This document shows, piece by piece, positions 15,676 to 25,303 of a DNA stretch of 64,000 bases. The position numbers and the translations under genes were made by a program. Under the pieces are notes generated by a model. The model was not told the DNA's origin. It searched no databases and saw only the letters and a list, made by a program, of their open reading frames with translations. The DNA is from CBDFNC01 sp965249895. Lineage in GTDB: Bacteria > Pseudomonadota > Gammaproteobacteria > Enterobacterales > CBDFNC01. The first letter of the stretch is position 1, and each line of letters opens with the position of its first letter. The stretch covers positions 930,001 to 994,000 of the forward strand of contig CBDFNC010000005.1 in NCBI GenBank assembly GCA_965249895.1. Reading direction: 5' to 3'.

Positions 15676-17745
15676 CTAACGACCCTTGTCATACCAAGTA
15701 TTTAGCATGGTATTTAACTGGTCAATGCTGACAGGTTTACCCAGATAATCATTCATCCCGGAGTTAAAAATTTTTGCTTGATCGGCTAAAGACACACTTG
15801 CTGTTAGTGCAATGATGGGGATAGCTTTCTGGATACCAGATTCACGTATTTTTTGTGTCGCAGTGAAGCCATCCATTACAGGCATCTGGCCATCCATCAA
15901 TACTAAGTCGAATTGATTTTCTATTAGCGCATCTATCGCTTGAAGGCCGTTATCAACTACAGAGCCGTGATGCCCCAACTTTTTGAGCATTCGCATCGCA
16001 ACATTTTGGTTAACAGGGTCATCCTCTACGATTAAAATATTCATTTTACCTTTGCAAACCCTCAGATTTGGCCGGACCATTGAAACTTCTTTAGGCTGAT
16101 CAGGTGTAAGTAGTTCCAGACAGCACTGCCTAATTTCACTTTGTTTCAAAGGTTTGGATAATTGAGAAAATTGTAAATTGTTAAGAGGAAATTGCGGCTC
16201 TTTATAGGTCAGATTTGAGGTTAATACGATTAAATGTGGATTGTCTCTAGCGAGCATTAAAAAAAATTGAGGAGCTGCATTGGCAACTAAGGCTTGGTCG
16301 AGAAATATAATATCAAACCGGCTACTTTCCAGCTCAATCCTTGGTCTAGCTGTATCGAAAGAGGTAGCTGTAATACAAGTGGCGCCCCAATGGGTCATAT
16401 ATTGATGGATTAAGTCACAATTGCTTTGGTATGTATCAAGGATGAGAGCTCGTTTTCCCATCAGTTTTGGCGCTGGCTCAGAGGTTTGTTGCTCGCTAGC
16501 TGTTAACGGTAGGATAACTGTAAAGGTCGAGCCTTCTCCCATTTCGCTATGCACATCAATTTCCCCTCGCATTTCTTCAACCAGCTTTCTACATAAGGCA
16601 AGCCCTAGACCAATCCCTCCATACTGCCTTGTCATTGAGGAATTAATCTGACTAAATGCCTTAAACAGAGATTTAAGTCCTGTTTTACTAATCCCGATAC
16701 CAGTGTCTGTAACCTTAAAATCTACCCAGCTAACACCTTCCTCCTGCTTCAATAACCGGACATCAATATTCACTTCACCGCTGTCAGCAAATTTAACTGC
16801 ATTATTGGCCAAATTATGTAAAATTTGACTTATCCTGACAGGGTCACCTAATAACTTAGATGGGATCTCTGGCGATAAGCAACAACTGACATTCATCATT
16901 TTTTCTTCAGCACTAAAGGATATATTGTCAACAAACTTATTAAGGACAGACTCAAGACTAAACTCTACAATTTCCAACTTAAGCTGACCTGATTCCACTT
17001 CAGAATAAGACAAAACATCACTTAAGACATGAAATAACTCTTCTGCTGAATTATGTACGGTTCTAGCCAACTTAAATTGATCTTCATCCAGCTTAGTATC
17101 AAGCAAGAAGTCAAGCATACCAAGCATACCGTTAAGCGGGGTCCGCACTTCATGACTCATAGTTGCTAAAAATTCACTCTTGGCTTTGGATGCTTGATTC
17201 GCCTTTTCTTCCAGGGCTAACGCTTGTTTCCGGGCATCATTGAGCGATCTTGTACGCGCCTCCACTTTATCTTCAAGGCTTACCTTGTAGGCTTCCAACT
17301 CATCCCTGAGCTTTAGGTTTTTATTAGATTCCGCAACTATTGTTTGATGCTGTTCACGCAATTGTAAAAATACTTTTACCTTTGATACAAGAATGAGAGG
17401 ATCTACTGGTTTAAACTGAAAGTCGATTGCACCTACTTCATAGCCTTTAGTTACTAGGCTCTGATCATTATCATAGGCGGTGATAAATATAATCGGGGTA
17501 TATCGAGTTTTCTCCACTGCTCTTAAGCATTTAGCCGTTTCAAAGCCATCGATACCTGGCATTTGTACATCAAGTAAAATGAGGGAGTAATCGTTTCGAG
17601 AGCAGAGTTTTAACGTTTCCACGCCTGAGGTTGCAGTATGTATCTCGGCTTCAATTTCTTCTAAAATAGTTTCCATCGATATCAGGTTTTGCGGGTTATC
17701 ATCAACAACTAGGATCTTATGATTATCAACTTTGCTCATCATCAA
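15676..17745 (-). CDS. Hybrid sensor histidine kinase/response regulator (REC-HisKA-HATPase-REC-REC)
   Basis: A 689-residue cytoplasmic signalling protein with no membrane segment. An N-terminal receiver has phospho-acceptor Asp59 (LILLDVQMPG). A coiled coil leads to the H-box (TMSHEVRTPLNG, His198), then the N-box (NLANNAVKF) and G-boxes (DTGIGIS, GIGLGLAL). A middle receiver-like segment (about 420-540) is poorly conserved, and a C-terminal receiver has Asp618 (LVLMDGQMPVMDG). It starts at one of three consecutive ATGs. Convergent with the NRPS operon 180 bp away, so there is no evidence for a direct regulatory role there. The signal sensed is unknown. Confidence 0.92.
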   Translation of the reverse strand: MMMSKVDNHKILVVDDNPQNLISMETILEEIEAEIHTATSGVETLKLCSRNDYSLILLDVQMPGIDGFETAKCLRAVEKTRYTPIIFITAYDNDQSLVTKGYEVGAIDFQFKPVDPLILVSKVKVFLQLREQHQTIVAESNKNLKLRDELEAYKVSLEDKVEARTRSLNDARKQALALEEKANQASKAKSEFLATMSHEVRTPLNGMLGMLDFLLDTKLDEDQFKLARTVHNSAEELFHVLSDVLSYSEVESGQLKLEIVEFSLESVLNKFVDNISFSAEEKMMNVSCCLSPEIPSKLLGDPVRISQILHNLANNAVKFADSGEVNIDVRLLKQEEGVSWVDFKVTDTGIGISKTGLKSLFKAFSQINSSMTRQYGGIGLGLALCRKLVEEMRGEIDVHSEMGEGSTFTVILPLTASEQQTSEPAPKLMGKRALILDTYQSNCDLIHQYMTHWGATCITATSFDTARPRIELESSRFDIIFLDQALVANAAPQFFLMLARDNPHLIVLTSNLTYKEPQFPLNNLQFSQLSKPLKQSEIRQCCLELLTPDQPKEVSMVRPNLRVCKGKMNILIVEDDPVNQNVAMRMLKKLGHHGSVVDNGLQAIDALIENQFDLVLMDGQMPVMDGFTATQKIRESGIQKAIPIIALTASVSLADQAKIFNSGMNDYLGKPVSIDQLNTMLNTWYDKGR

Positions 17746-18208
17746 GCCTAATTTACAGCAGATATAACATTATTTTAGCGTCTTAAGGTATTCATGAGGA
17801 CTAATTTTTATAACCCGAATTAGGTATTCAGGCCGATACAGTTAAACCTTAAAGAATGACAATGCAAGTACCACATCATATCTGTTAGGTTTTAACCAAG
17901 CATTTCGTAGCGTAATAAATCAAGCCTTTTAACCAGTGGAAAGTGCCGCCCTGATGATTTGCCTTGACTAAGTTGTTTACCCGATGCTTTGCAGCACTTA
18001 TCTCCTTCACAGGGTCTGCTGACCACAAATACAAGATACGGGGGTTACGGAACAATCCCACAAGCGGCAAGCCCGAATTTCCCGATATTGTACTCAGTGC
18101 AAAAACCAACCGTATTGTCCCAAAAAATTGCCTGAGCATCTCATTTAGCGTTTTTCCAGTTAATATACAAAAGGGGCCAGGCCCCTCTCTACTAATCCAA
18201 ATTCGGGT
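17746..18208. other. Intergenic region without a convincing gene
   Basis: About 460 bp. Short frames exist on both strands (for example 17885-18139 minus, 84 codons) but overlap each other, lack ribosome sites and match no family I know. Only the hairpin near 18,170-18,186 is recognisable. Confidence 0.5.
18170..18186 (-). terminator. Probable Rho-independent terminator of the SEC-C gene
   Basis: On the minus strand AGGGGCC-T-GGCCCCT is followed by TTTTGT. The hairpin lies about 25 bp beyond the SEC-C gene's stop. Confidence 0.6.
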
Positions 18209-18544
18209 CTATTTACCGCAGCATTTCTTATACTTTTTACCGCTACCACAAGAGCATGGGTCATTTCGGTTCGGCGTTTTCTCAAAAACCGTCGTTTTAG
18301 GCTTATTAAGCACACTATCAAGTTCAACCAGGTTTTCATCCACCTCTTGATTGATTTCTATATCGGCGAACAACGTGTGCTCTTTCAATATGCTTTCAAC
18401 CTCAGCCTTACGGGTTTCATTTGCTACGATAAGCGTTAGTGGGTGCTCTTGAGTACCAAGCTTAATGGCGCGTTTGGTGTTATAACCGGAGCTCCCATAT
18501 TTTGGTTGCTTCTCGATACGGCCTTTGAAAAAAAATTTGGACAT
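18209..18544 (-). CDS. SEC-C metal-binding motif protein (PBPRA1643-type)
   Basis: A small protein of about 111 residues from the internal ATG at 18544; a frame 12 codons longer exists but adds no conserved residues. The C-terminus is a canonical SEC-C zinc motif (NDPCSCGSGKKYKKCCGK). The N-terminus (MSKFFFKGRIEKQPKYGSSG) resembles small SWIM/SEC-C proteins of marine gammaproteobacteria. Function is not established; SEC-C motifs bind zinc and often ribosomes or SecB. A hairpin terminator follows. Confidence 0.8.
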   Translation of the reverse strand: MSKFFFKGRIEKQPKYGSSGYNTKRAIKLGTQEHPLTLIVANETRKAEVESILKEHTLFADIEINQEVDENLVELDSVLNKPKTTVFEKTPNRNDPCSCGSGKKYKKCCGK

Positions 18545-18832
18545 TGTATGACTCTGTTTAGCTAAAATAACATTTAGCACGCTATATACTATAAAACACC
18601 TGCCGTTGAAATCTATGTATAAGAATATTTGCTCCTGTTAACTGCAAACCTGCCTTGCCTGTTAACTAAAAGGGGCTGTGTGCTAAGCTCAGGCTGTTCA
18701 ATTAAAACAGTTAGCCCTCTTCCTTCTCTCCACCATTGCAACACGCCTTATATTTATGATAGTAATATGATTTTTATGGATATTAATTAGTCTAAGTTTC
18801 AGGCTTAGACTGGCTTTATCGAGGTATTTCTG

Positions 18833-19048
18833 ATGGCAAAATTTAACGAGTACAAGGTGCTACATATTGTAGAAGGAGGCTGTGGTACGCTGCTGTTAGG
18901 TTCAAGCGGGTTACCACTCAAAAAGCTTGAAGCTACGCTTAACGAACAGGCAGCTGCCGGATGGCAGGTCGTATTCCAAGTTATTGAGCGCAAACGCTTC
19001 TGGCTTTTCTGGAATCGCGAAGCTGTTATCGTCACCCTGGGACGTTAG
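18833..19048 (+). CDS. DUF4177 domain small protein
   Basis: A 71-residue protein with the DUF4177 pattern: MAKFNEYKVLHIVEGG, a middle KLEATLNEQAAAGWQVV and a C-terminal REAVIVTLGR strand. The ribosome site GAGGT lies about 8 bp before ATG. It begins a three-gene set with yidD (8 bp gap) and a TM2-domain gene. Function of the family is unknown. Confidence 0.8.
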   Translation: MAKFNEYKVLHIVEGGCGTLLLGSSGLPLKKLEATLNEQAAAGWQVVFQVIERKRFWLFWNREAVIVTLGR

Positions 19049-19056
19049 CCGTCAGC

Positions 19057-19293
19057 ATGGTAAAAAAAATAGTCATCGCCTTGATTAACCGTTATCAAAA
19101 TGGTGGGGGTTCTCGCCATTACTTCAACCTTGAATGCAATTTTGAGCCGACCTGCTCTGAATATACCAAACAAGCCATTACGAAATTTGGCTTGGCGAGC
19201 GGTGCATTGCTAGGGATCAAACGAATGCGGCGGTGCGCGGACCCAGACTGTATAACCAAGTCCCACGACGCTATTCCAGAGGAATTGCCATGA
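19057..19293 (+). CDS. yidD: YidD-family membrane protein insertion efficiency factor
   Basis: A 78-residue protein with the YidD signature: an N-terminal amphipathic helix (KIVIALINRYQ), FEPTCSEYTKQAI, then GIKRMRRCADPDC. In other bacteria yidD sits beside yidC/rnpA and helps YidC insert membrane proteins. Here it lies away from that locus, with a DUF4177 gene and a TM2 gene, so it may be a second copy. The stop overlaps the next ATG. Confidence 0.88.
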   Translation: MVKKIVIALINRYQNGGGSRHYFNLECNFEPTCSEYTKQAITKFGLASGALLGIKRMRRCADPDCITKSHDAIPEELP

Positions 19294-19676
19294 GCTTATC
19301 CAAAGAGCAGTTAGATGAGGAGGAAGAGTCACTTCGCGCCTGTATTCGCAGGCTGGCAGATACGCAGCGAAAGCAATATTACAAACTAGAGCTAAAAAGC
19401 GTGAAAGACCCGGATAACTATGCAGCATTAAACTGGTGCTTTATAGCGGGCCTCCACCACTTCTATCTAGGTAACTATAAGCGGGGGACGTTTAATCTTT
19501 TACTGCTACTGTTTACGGTAATATTACTGACCTTTGTAGGGACACCATGGCCAGGGCTTGCCACTCTTGTTTTCTTGAGTCTGCTGGAGATCCCCCAATT
19601 GTTTAACGCTCAAAATATAGTACAGGCATACAATAATCAGGTGATGAAGAAATGCCTGGAGGAAGTTAAAACCTAG
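19290..19676 (+). CDS. TM2-domain membrane protein
   Basis: I chose the ATG at 19290, which overlaps the yidD stop (ATGA), over an in-frame start 19 codons earlier inside yidD. The 128-residue product has a charged, helical N-terminus and then a TM2-like pair of membrane segments (WCFIAGLHHFYLGNYKRG, then LLLLFTVILLTFVG), with the usual GxHxFYLG turn, and a short C-terminal tail. Role unknown; coupling to yidD suggests shared expression. Confidence 0.8.
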   Translation: MSLSKEQLDEEEESLRACIRRLADTQRKQYYKLELKSVKDPDNYAALNWCFIAGLHHFYLGNYKRGTFNLLLLLFTVILLTFVGTPWPGLATLVFLSLLEIPQLFNAQNIVQAYNNQVMKKCLEEVKT

Positions 19677-19866
19677 CTCATCGGCTAATGCCCCATCGAT
19701 TCACGGCTCACCCATGGAAAGCTATTCCGGCTACGCCGACAGAGATTATCCAATAGGTGAAAAAGACAACTTGTGCGGGTTTCACATGGCGGCGAGCAAG
19801 GTATACACAGGCCAAAAAACTTCCTAGAATAGCCTCGCGAGGCTGTCATTTACGATGGTAAAGTAA

Positions 19867-20646
19867 CTACCTGTATTTATCGTGTATCTGTTTGTACAAT
19901 CCACTTGCCTTCACTTCAGCTAGTTGAATATTGAAATCATCACGCAGTTTCTCCGCATTCGGCCATTTTCGGCTAAAGCACAGGTGAAAATCCTTAGCGT
20001 TAAACGATTTATATGCGATTTTATCGCTTACTCCCATATCTCGCGCTTGATATTTTGCCGATTCCATCGGGATATAGCTGAATTCGACCCTATTTTTCAT
20101 AAGAAAAGCGATGGATAGTTTATCTGAACCAACGGGGTAATTTTTAATTCCCAACTCGTCCAACTCCTTGTGCTGGTTGTATCCCCTCACTACAGCGATT
20201 GAGCGCCCTCTTAATCCTTCCACATCTTCCGGCAAGGCGCCTGAAAAATTTTTCCGATAGAAATATCCCCAGGTCCCCTGACTAATAGGGTTAGAGTAAA
20301 ATAAAAACGGGTCTCTGTCCTTGCGCTGTCCACAAGATAAGAGGGCAAACCCTCCCCCTTCAAATACCATTTTTTTTGCTCTGGCCCAGGGTACAAAGGT
20401 TACCTTTGTCAGACGATCCATCCTACGAAAAACTTCCTCAACAACTTCAACATCGAAGCCTTTGAGTCCATTTTGCGGGACCTCAAACTCATACGGTGGG
20501 TAGTTAACTGCCAGTATTTCCAAAGGGGCAGCCTTGACGACACCCACATGTAAACTGGTAACGGCGGTCAGCACAATTCCCGCTAAGCCACTACAAGAAA
20601 ACACGACTCCCGAATACTCTGGGTACATTTTCAATTTCCTTTTCAA
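19867..20646 (-). CDS. Periplasmic substrate-binding protein, family 3 type (orphan)
   Basis: A 259-residue protein with an N-terminal hydrophobic export signal (residues 12-39, ending near VKAAP). The body is the SBP_bac_3 fold: LEILAVNYPPYEF, GLKGFDVEVVEEVFRRM, VEGLRGRSIAVVRGY and a C-terminal SGLYKQIHDKY. Such proteins bind amino acids or other small ligands. No permease or ATPase gene is adjacent, so it may be an orphan of the kind common in marine gammaproteobacteria. Ligand not predictable. Confidence 0.85.
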   Translation of the reverse strand: MKRKLKMYPEYSGVVFSCSGLAGIVLTAVTSLHVGVVKAAPLEILAVNYPPYEFEVPQNGLKGFDVEVVEEVFRRMDRLTKVTFVPWARAKKMVFEGGGFALLSCGQRKDRDPFLFYSNPISQGTWGYFYRKNFSGALPEDVEGLRGRSIAVVRGYNQHKELDELGIKNYPVGSDKLSIAFLMKNRVEFSYIPMESAKYQARDMGVSDKIAYKSFNAKDFHLCFSRKWPNAEKLRDDFNIQLAEVKASGLYKQIHDKYR

Positions 20647-20745
20647 CCTTGCCCCTTATACCGTTTGTATTCCGTGTATTTAAGTCCATCTCTGAATTGT
20701 TAATACCTTACACATAGAATTGTCGACCAGTGTATTAAATGTGGC

Positions 20746-21324
20746 TTAATCTCCACAGTCACCTGAGCCGGAAGAATCACCATTCCCACCATCCGAGCCA
20801 TGAATTGCACAGCTGCCACAGTCTATTTCGGATGCACAGTATTCGTTATTTTCGGGGGGTTATGATTAATCTTCTCCTGGCGGCACCCATGTTACCAGGC
20901 GCGTTTGATGCCTTCTTGAGCTGATGTCGCAGACTGCATTGCCTCAGCAGGAGTATGATGTAGAAAGTACCCTATACCTCTTTGGCAAAATGTGTCGTAT
21001 TGGCGAGTAAACTCATGCCAAGCAAGATCCACTGCATGAGAAGGCATGGCGATAAGTTTATCCCCGCCATGCAAGAAAACTGAAAAAAATGCCTTAGGCC
21101 ATCAATACCATTTCGACTTCCACGTCTTCAAGATGTGGATACTTCTCTTTAAGGCAAACTCGAAGCTTCTGCGGATAGTCAAATTGCTCGATGTAACGTA
21201 ATCGACCTGCTCTTCGTTGTCGAAAGCGCAGCAATAGCAGTGTCCTCACAAGACATACACTAAGGAGTAAAATCAATTCCAAGTTCAATTTCCCTATTGA
21301 GCTTCTCCGGACCTCTCTTATCAA
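20746..21324 (-). pseudogene. Decayed conserved gene with Cys/Gly-rich tail
   Basis: Three minus-strand pieces in different frames read as one protein. The first (21324-21094) is a membrane-type N-terminus ending EQFDYPQKLRVCLKEKYPHL. The second (to 20892) has MPSHAVDLAWHEFTRQYDTF and LHHTPAEAM. The third (to the stop at 20746) is a Cys/Gly/Ser-rich tail (YCASEIDCGSCAIHG). The first break lies at a T-run near 21,080-21,095. The second piece ends in a stop (RAW*), and the spacing to the tail suggests an internal deletion. I recognise the pattern as a widespread conserved hypothetical family with a HEF...LHHTPAEAM core. No function known. Confidence 0.65.
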
Positions 21325-21695
21325 CTAAACATATTCTCCCACAGAAATAAAAACCAAAATCGGAAGTGAGGCCATTAGCCCCTCTAGCTGGGTTAGAAAT
21401 GCAAAATAAAGGGGGTCTTCGCTATGATGAAGGTCGCTGTGAGAGATATAGCCTGTTGAAAATACGGCATTTTCCTCCAACAACCTTAGAAAACTTCGGA
21501 CTGGAACGTTATTTATAAGATATTCCCAAACGTTTTATCATGCTTGCATTTTTATTTACAATTCATGGATAACACGGCCGAAGGAGGATTTTCTCGTTAA
21601 TTCGCCTTACTCACTAAAGGACTGACAGAGGGAATGGCAGAGGAAACCCGATAACATTAACCCTGCCTCTTCTCAAATAGTTATTGTCAAGATGG
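21325..21695. other. Intergenic region, nothing recognisable
   Basis: About 370 AT-rich bases between the decayed gene and the epimerase-like gene, with only very short frames. I see no RNA gene or repeat shared with the rest of the window. Confidence 0.4.
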
Positions 21696-22550
21696 TTAAT
21701 TGTTAAATACAGATCGTGATTGCCACCCCAGCTCAGTCTTGGCCTTATCACTGGTAAATGGCTGTCGCAGAGCATAAGCCCCGGCCCAATCCCCATAGAG
21801 CTCCTGCCACTCTATAATTGGCACCTTTTTTACCGGCAATGGAGATAAACGTGCAACTATATCCACCACGTCTACCTCGCTATCACCCGCCCCAATATAC
21901 TCTTCACCGCGCTTCCCTTTCTCCAATACCAAACGGTAAAGCTCCGCAAGATCCTCTCGATCAACCAACGACCAGCACAATTGCTCGGTCGACGGAATAC
22001 AGGGCTTACCGCACCGTTCCAATTCCCAGAGTAGGATGGGTGGAACACTTTGCTGCTCTTTACTCACTACATTCACTGGGCTGACTACCCGAAGGTCAAT
22101 ATTCGGCTTGTCCTGCATAAAATCAATACTATCCAGCATCCACTGAAACTCAGGCATTGAATTCTTTGGCGTCTGCTCGGAAATAGCCCTCTCACTGTTA
22201 CCATAGGTCCAGCAACCTGACGTATATACCAAAGTCAGAGGAGATTTACGTTTAACCGAACTTTGGGCTATTGCGTTCATTAGCTGCAAATCAATCTGCC
22301 CCATATCCGGACCAAACCCACAGGCCGTATGGATTAATGCATCAAATCGACCAAGCGCTTCAAGCCAATGCGTCGGCTCTTCAATACTTCCTGCCACCAC
22401 CCCGGCCCCCATTGTCCGGGCGCGGTTTTCGCTTTGCTCTGAACGACATAACACACTCACACAGTGGCCGTGCTGTAATAGCTCCGCAACCACGGCACTA
22501 CCAACATTACCTGTACCACCGGTAACCAAAACAGATATAGATTGGCTCAT
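21696..22550 (-). CDS. NAD-dependent epimerase/dehydratase family protein
   Basis: A 284-residue extended-type short-chain dehydrogenase. The Rossmann signature VTGGTGNVGS is at residues 9-18, followed by ALIHTAC and YTSGCWTYG. The catalytic region is atypical because the usual YxxxK is not evident, as in many NAD(P)-binding atypical SDRs. The C-terminus (AYALRQPFTSDKAKTELGWQ) is the common substrate-domain ending. Substrate unknown. The gene stands alone. Confidence 0.85.
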   Translation of the reverse strand: MSQSISVLVTGGTGNVGSAVVAELLQHGHCVSVLCRSEQSENRARTMGAGVVAGSIEEPTHWLEALGRFDALIHTACGFGPDMGQIDLQLMNAIAQSSVKRKSPLTLVYTSGCWTYGNSERAISEQTPKNSMPEFQWMLDSIDFMQDKPNIDLRVVSPVNVVSKEQQSVPPILLWELERCGKPCIPSTEQLCWSLVDREDLAELYRLVLEKGKRGEEYIGAGDSEVDVVDIVARLSPLPVKKVPIIEWQELYGDWAGAYALRQPFTSDKAKTELGWQSRSVFNN

Positions 22551-22950
22551 ACATTAATCTCCTTCTAAACGACTTTCAGACTTTAACCAGGTCCAGATAG
22601 CGATGCCATACATGCTCTTTCATTAAGTCGTTAGCGTCGATCAATCAGGATAAATCGTCGATTTTTAATCTGGGAAGACAATATAGTGTGATCAAAATAC
22701 TGACTAAATCAGTCCTTCTAGGATGGCCTATTCCCTATTGTTCGATCAATTTGGCAGCTAAATAGCCAGCCCTAAGCCCGCTTTCAGTACAAAATTTACA
22801 ATTTCGTCTGATCAAACCTGCTCACTCATCGCCCACAGTGAGCAAAACCATCTGCTTTTTGATAACTAACCGTTTAGAAGTTTGCAAGATAATTTCTCGT
22901 GGGTTGAAAATTCACCTTTTCTTAGCAGTATCTATTAATCCCCCTGTGTC
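22551..22950. other. Intergenic region with a segment of a dispersed repeat
   Basis: Upstream region of the epimerase gene, up to the IS3-type left end. Bases 22,822-22,910 resemble 29,984-30,072 (shared TGCTCACTC-TCGCCCA and TTTGCA-GATA-TTTCT). No gene seen. Confidence 0.5.
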
Positions 22951-23012
22951 AGGCTAGTTGTCCAGATGAGTTTACTTCAATAATCTAGGCAGGTGGGCGC
23001 AAGTAGGAATGA

Positions 23013-23516
23013 ATGGCAAAGTACCCTGAAGAACGTAAACAAGCAGTATTGAGTAAGTTATTGCCTCCTAGTAATAAGCCGGTGCAGGAAGTTGCAGCAG
23101 AGGAAGGGATCAGTGACAAAACGCTATATAATTGGCTAAACCAATTGAGGGAGAAAGGTCAGCCAGTGCCAGGTAATGAGAAAAACGCTGAAAAGTGGTC
23201 TGCTGAAGTTAAGTTCGCGGTGGTGGTTGAGACGAGTTCTTTATCTGAGTCAGAGTTGAGCCAATACTGCAGAGAAAAAGGGCTTTATCCAGAGCAGGTT
23301 AAGTCATGGAAAGAAGCCTGTATTGCGGGCAACCACGGTACCGCAGTAAAGAATAAAGCCGAACGAGCCAAAACCAAGGATGATAAGAAGCGGGTTAAGC
23401 AGTTAGAAAGAGAGTTACGCCGCAAGGATAAAGCATTGGCGGAGGCTGCTACGCTTTTGGTGCTATCAAAAAAGCTCGATGCCTTGTACGGAGTGAACCA
23501 AGACGAGGAGAGTTGA
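23013..23516 (+). CDS. IS3-type transposase OrfA (helix-turn-helix)
   Basis: A 167-residue protein with an N-terminal helix-turn-helix (AAEEGISDKTLYNWLNQL), a second helix-turn-helix-like segment (YCREKGLYPEQVKSWKEA) and a C-terminal coiled coil rich in Lys and Glu (VKQLERELRRKDKALAEA) as in IS3 OrfA. It recognises the element ends. Its last codons overlap the TTG start of OrfB (TTGA), suggesting coupling. Confidence 0.85.
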   Translation: MAKYPEERKQAVLSKLLPPSNKPVQEVAAEEGISDKTLYNWLNQLREKGQPVPGNEKNAEKWSAEVKFAVVVETSSLSESELSQYCREKGLYPEQVKSWKEACIAGNHGTAVKNKAERAKTKDDKKRVKQLERELRRKDKALAEAATLLVLSKKLDALYGVNQDEES

Positions 23517-24577
23517 TCTCAACCGAATCACGCGCCTTGCTGCTTAGCCTGTTTGATGAGGCGGTAGTAGAGGGTGCGGCTCGTTACAAGGTGGCTGAAA
23601 CAATAGGGGTTTGCGAGCGAACTTTTCGCCGCTGGCGTGATGATAAGGGTAATGTAATTGCCGACCAACGACCGTTGAGTATCAAACCTGAGCCAGGTAA
23701 TAAACTGTCTCAGGTAGAGCGAGATGATATTATTGCAATCTGCAACGAGCCGCAATATGCCAGCTTGCCGCCGAGTCAAATAGTACCAAAGTTAGCTGAT
23801 GAAGGGCGGTATGTGGCAAGTGAAGCCAGTTTTTACCGTGTGTTAAAGGCGGAAGGGCAACTAAATCATAGAGGCCGATCCAAGCCGAGAGAAAGGCAGG
23901 CGACGCCAACCACTCATGTTGCAACAGGTGCTAACCAGGTTTGGACTTGGGACATCAGTTACATGCCTTCAACAGTGACAGGCTTATACTGGTACCTGTA
24001 CATGATTATGGATGTATTCAGCCGAAAAATTGTTGGCTGGGAAGTTCATGAATGTGAATCGGGAGAATTGGCCAAGGAGCTATTGCAGCGGACGGTGATG
24101 CGGGAACAGTGTTTCGGCCAGCCTCTGGTGCTGCACTCAGATAATGGTGCACCAATGAAATCGTTGACACTGAAAGCCAAGATGGAAGAACTTGGGATCA
24201 TGAGTTCTCATAATCGGCCAAGAGTGAGTAACGACAATGCTTATTCTGAATCGTTATTTAGGACTACAAAGTACCGCCCCAACTGGCCTAGAAAAGGCTT
24301 TGATTCATTGAGCCAAGTTCGTGATTGGGTGCAGGACTTCGTGACGTTTTATAACCATGAACACTGCCACAGCGGCATTAGTTTTGTCACCCCGGCACAG
24401 CGCCACCAGGCGGAAGACATTAAGCTATTGGAAAACAGAAAGAAGGTATACGAAAGCGCCCGAATGCGAAACCCTATGCGCTGGTCAGGTACAACCCGTA
24501 ACTGGGAACGCATAGAAACCGTAGCCCTCAACCCAGAGAAAACGGACAAACAAGAGCAGAGCGAACAAGTTACATAG
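23513..24577 (+). CDS. IS3-type transposase OrfB (rve integrase core)
   Basis: A 354-residue DDE transposase. The N-terminus has a helix-turn-helix; the core shows the three acidic positions in VWTWDISYM, LHSDNGAPM and SNDNAYSESLFRTTKY, then TPAQRHQ near the end. It starts at TTG inside the OrfA stop. No disruption seen, so the element may be active. Confidence 0.9.
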   Translation: MISTESRALLLSLFDEAVVEGAARYKVAETIGVCERTFRRWRDDKGNVIADQRPLSIKPEPGNKLSQVERDDIIAICNEPQYASLPPSQIVPKLADEGRYVASEASFYRVLKAEGQLNHRGRSKPRERQATPTTHVATGANQVWTWDISYMPSTVTGLYWYLYMIMDVFSRKIVGWEVHECESGELAKELLQRTVMREQCFGQPLVLHSDNGAPMKSLTLKAKMEELGIMSSHNRPRVSNDNAYSESLFRTTKYRPNWPRKGFDSLSQVRDWVQDFVTFYNHEHCHSGISFVTPAQRHQAEDIKLLENRKKVYESARMRNPMRWSGTTRNWERIETVALNPEKTDKQEQSEQVT

Positions 24578-24713
24578 AAAGCACTAAATTTGGACAACTA
24601 CCTTGAAAAACACCGTAATCGTGAGGGGTCAAGCTAAAATGGCCAATAATCCTTCAGTGATGATACGAAAGAACTAAACAGCCAAGTGTTGCAAACTAAG
24701 TATCTTCTTTTGT

Positions 24714-25112
24714 TTAAAGCCATTTAAGCTCACTGTAAGGCTTGTCTTTGATACCTGCTAGCCTTTCTTTTAAACTGCCGACATGAACTTCAAGTTTGTG
24801 GCCATCAGGATCTAAGAGGTATACCGATGCCCCCTCACTGGAATTTGGTTTCCATTCAACGATATTGAGAAATTTAACTTTTTTCAAAAATGCATCAAAT
24901 TTACTACTATCAATGTCAAAAGCTATATGCGTGTAATCTCGGCTTGGGCAAGGTTCATCAATTGACAAGCATAACCGTAAGGAACCTACCGATAAATAAG
25001 CTCCTCGGTCCCAGCGAGCATGCCCCTTAAAATCCAATACGTTCATGTAGAAATCTAGAGAATCATCAAGATTACTTACCGCTAGAGTTATATGGTTCAA
25101 GCCAGATATCAA
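24714..25112 (-). CDS. fosA: FosA-like fosfomycin glutathione transferase (VOC superfamily)
   Basis: A 132-residue vicinal-oxygen-chelate protein that follows FosA closely. The metal ligands are His7 (GLNHITLAV), His62 (DYTHIAF) and Glu108 (DPDGHKLEVHVG). The Thr next to the first ligand, the RWDRGAYL segment, the EWKPNSSEGAS potassium/substrate loop and the SLKERLAG tail are all present. FosA adds glutathione to fosfomycin using Mn and K. The gene is bracketed by the IS3-type element and a broken IS630, suggesting it was carried in. Resistance activity is inferred from residues only. Confidence 0.87.
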   Translation of the reverse strand: MISGLNHITLAVSNLDDSLDFYMNVLDFKGHARWDRGAYLSVGSLRLCLSIDEPCPSRDYTHIAFDIDSSKFDAFLKKVKFLNIVEWKPNSSEGASVYLLDPDGHKLEVHVGSLKERLAGIKDKPYSELKWL

Positions 25113-25303
25113 TATTCATCCCTTAAATCTAATTAATTAAAATTCACCTTGTCATAACATGATGAGGAGATAGCTAAGTAGGTGAGCATAAGTTTTCAGA
25201 GCTGCTCCCTGTTTGTTTTTTATGCAGTGGCACAGATATTTTTGCGTTTTTTCACCGACTCCAGTATACATGCATCAATTTTCAACATCATGCGAACCAA
25301 TCC

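Larger units (their letters stand above)
22951..24605 (+). mobile_element. IS3-family-like insertion sequence (complete-looking)
   Basis: Two overlapping transposase genes lie between imperfect inverted ends: AGGCTAGTTGTCCAGAT at the left (from 22951) and, read inward, AAGGTAGTTGTCCAAAT at the right (24605 backwards). The length of about 1.65 kb is somewhat long for IS3. No target duplication was identified with confidence. Confidence 0.85.

Noticed and set aside
17885..18350. Overlapping frames on both strands (84 and 128 codons)
   Set aside because: They shadow each other and the SEC-C gene, lack ribosome sites and resemble no family.
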